Source of the DNA: JAXDAY01 sp034679345
GTDB taxonomy: Bacteria > Eisenbacteria > RBG-16-71-46 > CAIMUX01 > VGJL01
Direction: 5' to 3'
Length of the DNA stretch: 64,000 nucleotides
Assembly: GCA_034679345.1 (NCBI GenBank)
Contig: JAXDAY010000028.1
Location: 186,001 to 250,000, forward strand
Below, piece after piece: positions 59,804-64,000 of the stretch. The notes under the pieces were generated by a model. The model did no database searches, had not been told where the DNA came from, and saw nothing but the letters and a program-made list of their open reading frames with translations. How positions within the stretch are numbered: the stretch's first letter is position 1; the number at the start of each line of letters is the position of its first letter. The translations under genes were made by a program, and so were the position numbers.

Positions 59804-60420
59804 TGTGTCCGCTCCTTCATTCCGTCGAGGAGGATGCCCATCAACTCGTCCTCCAGCCCCTCCGGCACCTCGTCGATGTATCCGCTCAGCAGGGCCCCGG
59901 CATACATCCCGAGGGATGCCAGCGGCATGACGGCCGCCGCCCTCGGATCGACATCGCGAAACTCCCCGCTCTCGCGCCCCGCCTCGATCATCTGGACGAC
60001 TTGCCCGAACAGCTCGCGGCCCGCCGATCGGTAGTCGAAGCCGAGAGGAAGATCTCCGGGCATCGCCAGGATCTGAAACGCGAAGGCAAAGACCTCCGGC
60101 TTCTCCCGGATGACCGAGACGTGATGCCGGAGGAAGCTTCGCACTCGCTCGGTTGCGCTCTGGGGTTCCGCGAGGATCTGCCGGCCGGCCGACATGCAGG
60201 CGTCGATGGCCTCGGTCAAAATGCTGGCGTAGAGCCTCTCCTTTGATTCGAAGTGATAGAAGACGAGCGGCTTCGTCACGCCGGCGGCCTCGGCGATCTC
60301 CCGCATGGAGGTGCCTTCATACCCGCGCACCGCATAGAGGCGAGCGGCCGCCCGCTGGATCTTCTCCCGGGCGGATGGTTCTTCTGGTTTGTCGGGTGTC
60401 GGGTGCGGCTGGTAGCTCAT
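59800..60420 (-). CDS. TetR-family repressor of the efflux operon
   Basis: 206 residues, the usual TetR length. The N-terminal helix-turn-helix is GTSMREIAEAAGVTKPLVFY followed by HFESKERLY. The C-terminal half is a ligand-binding helical bundle. It is the first gene of tetR-tolC-adaptor-RND. A perfect palindrome lies 5-22 bases upstream of its ATG (60425-60442), so it very probably represses itself and the pump until a toxic ligand binds. The inducer is unknown. Confidence 0.92.
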   Translation of the reverse strand: MSYQPHPTPDKPEEPSAREKIQRAAARLYAVRGYEGTSMREIAEAAGVTKPLVFYHFESKERLYASILTEAIDACMSAGRQILAEPQSATERVRSFLRHHVSVIREKPEVFAFAFQILAMPGDLPLGFDYRSAGRELFGQVVQMIEAGRESGEFRDVDPRAAAVMPLASLGMYAGALLSGYIDEVPEGLEDELMGILLDGMKERTQ

Positions 60421-60424
60421 CGTT

Positions 60425-60442
60425 CCTGACCTTTCGGTCAGG
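60425..60442. promoter_or_regulatory. Palindromic operator of the TetR-type repressor
   Basis: CCTGACC-TTTC-GGTCAGG, 7-bp perfect arms with a 4-base centre, immediately before the tetR ATG. TGACC/GGTCA half-sites are common for TetR/AcrR proteins. A second, smaller dyad, GTGAT-CCTC-ATCAC (60454-60467), lies further upstream, next to a TTGTGA that could be the -35. Confidence 0.65.
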
Positions 60443-60492
60443 GTAATCGGATGGTGATCCTCATCACAAGGATATTTTCCGCAATACTTCGG

Positions 60493-61695
60493 CTAGCTCG
60501 GCCGGGGCCGGCCCGGCGATTCGGTCTCGGAGTCGAGCCCAAGTGTTTGCGCGCGAACGAGTTTCGCCCGACCGAAGCGGTCCTGGAGTCGGTCCACGGT
60601 CTCCGCGAGACGGATCAAGCGTTGCGGGTCGCCCACCTCGTCGAAGAGAGCGCCATCGCTTCCCAAGGGATGGATCTGGGTCATCCCGACCCCGATGAGC
60701 CTAACAGGGCGGCCATCCCAGCTCTCTCGAAAGAGCCGCCGCGCCTCGGCGTGGATCGTCTCGGCAAGGCAGGTCGGATCCGCGATCTTGCGTCGCCGTG
60801 TGAGGGTCTGGAAGTTCGGGTACCGAAGCTTGAGTGTGACGACATGGCCCGTCACTCCGTCGCGCCGCAACCGCCGCGCCACCCGGGCCGCCTGATCGAG
60901 CATCACCGCCTCGACGAACGCGGGATCCTCCACATCGCGCGCGAAGGTCTGCTCATGGCTATAGGACTTCGCCTCCCAGTCCGGGACGACCTCACGCTCG
61001 TCCCGGCCGGCCGCCAGGTCGAGCAAGCGCTCTCCCCAGACTCCGAAACGCCGCTGCAGGGCATCTCGATGCATCGCGCGGAGATCGGCGATCGTCTCGA
61101 TTCCGACGCTCTGCAGCTGGGCGAGCGTCTTGGGCCCCACGCCCCAGAGGCGGCCGATCGGAAGCGGCGCAAGGAAGCCCTCGATCTCGTCCTGCCCGAC
61201 GATGACGAGCCCGTCCGGCTTCCGCAGGTCCGAGGCGATCTTCGCGACGAACTTCCGTGGCGCGATCCCCACGGAGACGGTGAGGCTCGTCGCATCGCGG
61301 ACCTCCCGCTTGATCCTCCGACCCACGGCCTCCGGGGGGCCGAAGAGCGCCTCGGTCCCTGTGAGATCGAGGAAGGCTTCATCCAGCGAGAGCGGCTCCA
61401 CGACGGGCGAGAACCGCTCGAAGACTCCCATCACGATCTCGGAAACCGCGGCGTACTTTGCGAGGTTGCCGGGGACGCGAACGAGGTTCGGGCAGAGACG
61501 AAGCGCGCGCGCCATCGGCATGGCCGAGTGGATGCCGTACTTGCGGGCCTCATAGGAGGCGGCGGCGACGACCCCGCGCCCCTCGGCCGATCCGCCGACG
61601 ACGACCGGCTTGCCCGCTAATGTTGGATCGTCGCGGATCTCGATCGACGCGTAGAAGGCGTCCATGTCGCAGTGGGCGATCCACCGATTCTGCAA
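60493..61695 (-). CDS. dinB: DNA polymerase IV (Y-family)
   Basis: 400 residues from a TTG at 61693-61695, chosen because the catalytic HCDMDAFYASIE lies at residues 8-19 and must be included. VEPLSLDEAFLDLTG holds the second catalytic acidic pair. KFVAKIASDLRKPDGL, LWGVGPKTLAQLQSVGI (helix-hairpin-helix) and a little-finger domain follow. It performs error-prone translesion synthesis. It has no clamp-binding QL-type motif that I can pick out at the extreme C-terminus. It sits alone upstream of the efflux operon, on the same strand with 72 bases between. No LexA-type box was recognised. Confidence 0.92.
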   Translation of the reverse strand: MQNRWIAHCDMDAFYASIEIRDDPTLAGKPVVVGGSAEGRGVVAAASYEARKYGIHSAMPMARALRLCPNLVRVPGNLAKYAAVSEIVMGVFERFSPVVEPLSLDEAFLDLTGTEALFGPPEAVGRRIKREVRDATSLTVSVGIAPRKFVAKIASDLRKPDGLVIVGQDEIEGFLAPLPIGRLWGVGPKTLAQLQSVGIETIADLRAMHRDALQRRFGVWGERLLDLAAGRDEREVVPDWEAKSYSHEQTFARDVEDPAFVEAVMLDQAARVARRLRRDGVTGHVVTLKLRYPNFQTLTRRRKIADPTCLAETIHAEARRLFRESWDGRPVRLIGVGMTQIHPLGSDGALFDEVGDPQRLIRLAETVDRLQDRFGRAKLVRAQTLGLDSETESPGRPRPS

Positions 61696-61749
61696 GCGGC
61701 ACCTCGCGGTTGGGGCAGGAATGATGATACCGCGGCAGAGCGAATCCCG

Positions 61750-62766
61750 CTAGAGGACCGCGCTGAATCCGAAGTAGATCCCGTGGGCTCCTTCCTCTCC
61801 TCCCACGTCGACGAAGACATGGTGGTAGCGCAGGATGAAGTTGAGCTCGTTCGTGCCGTCCCCCAGGATCCGCGCCCCCCCACCCAGATCGCCCGTGAGG
61901 GCCGTCGTCTCATCGTCCCCATGACTGCAATCGACCGCGAGGCCCTCGGGCCGGTAGATGCACGGACTCGAATCGATCCGGACATGGTGGAGCCCGACGC
62001 CCACGCCGAGGTGGAAGGACTGCCGCCCCCGATCGACCCGGGGGCCGGCAAAGATATCGAAAAGGGTCCAGTCCACCGCGCCTTCATCGTCCCAGGACTC
62101 GCCCAGATGTCCGGACCACGCGAGACCTGCCATCGGAAGAGTCATCTCGACGTGAATCGCTGGTAGCTCGTTCTGCAGGGCGAGCCGCAGGTTCACCATC
62201 CGATCGACGCCTCCGTAGCTCTCGCCCGTCGGGAAGAGGAGCCCTGCGTGGAAGCCCAGTCGCGGACGTGAAGGCCCGCCGGCCGGAACGACGCCGGAGA
62301 GCATGCTCCTCGACTCGAACCGGGAACGATCGGCGCGCGGATCCTCCCGGTCGATCGCCGCGGCCATCGCGCGCAGCGCCTCGTCGAGCGCGCCCTCGTC
62401 GGATGCGGTGAGCTGATCCAGGAAGAAGGGGCTCTCCTCGCCTGCCCGCGCCGCCGCGAGGTGAACGGCGATCTTTGGGCCGAGCCGGATCAGGCTGCCG
62501 TAGGCAACCTTCTCGGCTGCGGCCGCCGCGCAAGCCGCCCGCGCGCAGTCGATCCGATCGCACGCCGGATGGTCATCCGGGCGCAGGACGACATGGTCGC
62601 GGACCTCGAGCTCGCCTGCGAGGAAGGCCCGCGCCGCCTCCACGGTCGGCGCGCCGACATCGAATGAGGAGAAGGGAAGCAGGAGGATCGTCTCCGCTGC
62701 GACCGCGGTTCCGGCGAAGACGGCCATGAGGAGGATCGCGGCCGAAAGAAGGCGCGTGCGGCTCAT
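61750..62766 (-). CDS. Exported protein with probable C-terminal beta-barrel
   Basis: 338 residues from the ATG at 62764-62766 (GGGAGAACCCG upstream). A signal peptide (LLSAAILLMAVFAGTAVA) is followed by a 140-residue N-domain (ETILLLPFSSFDVGAPTVEA, with Cys-containing HPACDRIDCARAAC) that looks like a CsgG- or TolB-like periplasmic alpha/beta fold. The last 160 residues have alternating strands (GFHAGLLFPTGESYG, FHLGVGVGLHHVRI, LNFILRYHHVFVDVG) ending in IYFGFSAVL, as in small outer membrane barrels. I do not know the family. Confidence 0.72.
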   Translation of the reverse strand: MSRTRLLSAAILLMAVFAGTAVAAETILLLPFSSFDVGAPTVEAARAFLAGELEVRDHVVLRPDDHPACDRIDCARAACAAAAAEKVAYGSLIRLGPKIAVHLAAARAGEESPFFLDQLTASDEGALDEALRAMAAAIDREDPRADRSRFESRSMLSGVVPAGGPSRPRLGFHAGLLFPTGESYGGVDRMVNLRLALQNELPAIHVEMTLPMAGLAWSGHLGESWDDEGAVDWTLFDIFAGPRVDRGRQSFHLGVGVGLHHVRIDSSPCIYRPEGLAVDCSHGDDETTALTGDLGGGARILGDGTNELNFILRYHHVFVDVGGEEGAHGIYFGFSAVL

Positions 62767-62840
62767 CGGGTTCTCCCTGGTCCCATGAATCGACCTCGGA
62801 GGCATGGTCGAATACCCTCCGGGCGCCCGGCGGTTCCGCC

Positions 62841-63503
62841 TCAGAAGGGATCGGCTCCGTACTTCCGCCAGTAGAGGGCCCCTTTCACCGTCTCGGTGAA
62901 GACGGCCACCAGCTCCCGCTCCCGGGTCCACCAGCGGTCGGCTCTCTCTGTGGCAATGTCCGCGGGCAGGGACTCGACGCCGACCTCGATGCCCGAACCC
63001 TCGAAGATCTTCCGGAAGGTGGCGCGCGATCGCCGCAGGTGCATGGGAGAGGTCACGACGATGGCGCTCTTTGCTCCGCGGCGTTCCAGCTCCGCGCGGG
63101 CGTGGCGCGCCTCCTCGTAGGTGCTCGTCGCGCCGAGCGCCAGCCACACGTCCTCGTCCGGGATTCCTCTTCGGATCGCGATCCTCCGCTTCACCTCTCC
63201 CTGGGTGAGCGAATCCTCCCCTGTGTAAACCGGGAGAAGCGGGACGTCGGGACCGACGATCAGAATCGCGCCGGCGCGCCCTTCGCGGTAGATCCTCATC
63301 GCGGCGAGAAGCCGCTCCCCCTCTCCTCCGGCGAGCACGACGGCCACATCGGCGCTGCGCGGCGGATCGGCCGCCATGAGCCACCGCGCGTAGGCGGTCA
63401 GCAACGGCGGCATCGCCGCGGTCAAGAGCAGGGCAATGAGGGCGAGGATCGCGAGGATGCGGACGGGCCGGATCGCCGGACGCCAGATCGGATCCGCGAG
63501 CAT
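62841..63503 (-). CDS. DUF218/YdcF-like membrane protein
   Basis: A 220-residue DUF218 protein (SanA/ElyC/YdcF family) with one N-terminal membrane helix (ILAILALIALLLTAAMPPLL) and the core ADVAVVLAGGEGERLLAAMR, TYEEARHARAELER and IVVTSPMHLRRSRATF. Family members affect envelope integrity and peptidoglycan or polysaccharide metabolism; the reaction is unknown. The ATG is one base after the stop of the acetyltransferase gene, so the two are cotranscribed. Confidence 0.85.
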   Translation of the reverse strand: MLADPIWRPAIRPVRILAILALIALLLTAAMPPLLTAYARWLMAADPPRSADVAVVLAGGEGERLLAAMRIYREGRAGAILIVGPDVPLLPVYTGEDSLTQGEVKRRIAIRRGIPDEDVWLALGATSTYEEARHARAELERRGAKSAIVVTSPMHLRRSRATFRKIFEGSGIEVGVESLPADIATERADRWWTRERELVAVFTETVKGALYWRKYGADPF

Positions 63504-63504
63504 C

Positions 63505-64000
63505 TCAGACGTCGATCAAGTTCTCGCCCTTCCAGGCGTAAGCGAGACCGCATGAGCAGCGGAGATCCTCGGGAAGCTTGCGTCCGCACCTGCAAGCCGC
63601 GCCGATGATCCGGGCCGGGTTGCCGGCGACCATCGCATGGTCCGGAACGTCGCGCGTCACGACGGCGCCGGCGGCGACGAAGCACCAGCGCCCGAGCGTC
63701 ACGCCGCAGACGATCGTCGCGTTCGCGCCGATGGTCGCCCCGGAGCGGACGAGGGTCGGCTCCCATCCGGCGGCTCCGGTTCGGTAGTCGGGATGGCTGC
63801 GGGGGACCCGATCGTTCGTGAAGACCGCGTAGGGGCCGATGAAGACATGATCCTCGATCGTCACGCGGTCCCAGATCGCCACCCCGTTCTTCACGGTGAC
63901 CGAGTCGCCGATCAGAGCTCCCCCCTCGACGAAGCAACCCTCGCCGATGTTGCACCCGGCTCCGATCCGCGCCCCCTTCATCACATGGGCGAACGCCCAG
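63505..64000 (-). CDS. Hexapeptide-repeat acyltransferase (WlbB/WbpD-like), 5' end beyond the window
   Basis: At least 164 residues. An ATG exists at 63984, but the upstream codons in frame read WAFAHV before MKGARIGAGCNIGEGCFVEG. That matches the usual family start region, so the gene probably continues past the right edge. Left-handed beta-helix repeats (IGDSVTVKNGVAIWDRVTIE, IGANATIVCGVTLG) and the C-terminal VAGNPARIIGAACRCG are typical of sugar N-acyltransferases that use acetyl-CoA on UDP-amino-sugars. The end holds two CxC pairs (CRCG and CSCG), a probable zinc ribbon seen in this family. It precedes a DUF218 gene. Confidence 0.85.
   Translation of the reverse strand, partial: WAFAHVMKGARIGAGCNIGEGCFVEGGALIGDSVTVKNGVAIWDRVTIEDHVFIGPYAVFTNDRVPRSHPDYRTGAAGWEPTLVRSGATIGANATIVCGVTLGRWCFVAAGAVVTRDVPDHAMVAGNPARIIGAACRCGRKLPEDLRCSCGLAYAWKGENLIDV

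Noticed and set aside
1..64000. CRISPR arrays, rRNA operons, intact prophage or intact insertion sequences
   Set aside because: None seen: no regularly spaced repeats, no rRNA-like stretches, and the only transposase sequences are short fragments.

Overview
The window is one contiguous piece of a high-GC (by eye about two thirds G+C) bacterial chromosome. It carries no rRNA, tRNA or CRISPR array that I can see. The cell is diderm: the window encodes a Wza-type outer membrane exporter, a TolC-type channel with an RND pump, and a small beta-barrel-like protein. Seven large exported proteins end in the same roughly 85-residue FlgD-Ig-like tag (NP-F, then a GRxV strand, DWxGxDxxGxxV, then SGxYxxR). 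This tag is typical of FCB-type lineages such as candidate phylum Eisenbacteria. That placement is inference from gene content only.

Layout. 1-11 kb: tagged exported proteins, namely one of unknown function (1068-3269), an HEWGH-type metalloprotease translationally coupled to a small membrane-anchored protein (3467-7287), and a heparinase II/III-like polysaccharide lyase with a dockerin-like segment (7740-10994). 11-14.5 kb: an eroded accessory patch with a frameshifted DUF1697 gene, a small lipoprotein, IS66 and IS3 transposase fragments, a truncated duplicate of the end of the neighbouring CapA gene, and a stand-alone AAA ATPase with an AT-rich leader. 14.5-23.1 kb: a poly-gamma-glutamate (PGA) locus. 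It holds a CapA-family protein on the minus strand, a divergent secreted Ntn-hydrolase, then pgsB, pgsC, pgsW and an unknown secreted protein in an overlapping operon.

23-39.6 kb: another tagged protein, a histidine kinase with an NtrC-like regulator whose ATPase core is degenerate, a Tat-targeted TldD with TldE and an aldehyde dehydrogenase, an orphan GspE-like ATPase with decayed motifs, a TPR membrane protein, a tagged M28 peptidase and an M29 aminopeptidase. 39.7-52 kb: an exopolysaccharide locus (Wza, Wzz, Wzy-like polymerase or ligase, GT2, Wzx, two GT4 enzymes) with a methyltransferase and pabB-pabC embedded on the other strand. 52-60.5 kb: a secreted thioredoxin-like protein with a MauE-thioredoxin membrane fusion, then a tetR-tolC-adaptor-RND operon with a clear palindromic operator. 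60.5-64 kb: DNA polymerase IV, an exported beta-barrel-like protein, a DUF218 protein and a hexapeptide acetyltransferase that runs off the right edge.

Functional reading: the window is dominated by the cell surface. Two independent polymer systems (PGA and a Wzx/Wzy polysaccharide) sit beside enzymes likely to trim such polymers, and several of those enzymes carry the shared export tag. The most unusual element is the PGA locus, in which the CapA protein and an adjacent Ntn-hydrolase both carry this tag. Starts were often placed at TTG or GTG codons where the ribosome binding site and family length agree.
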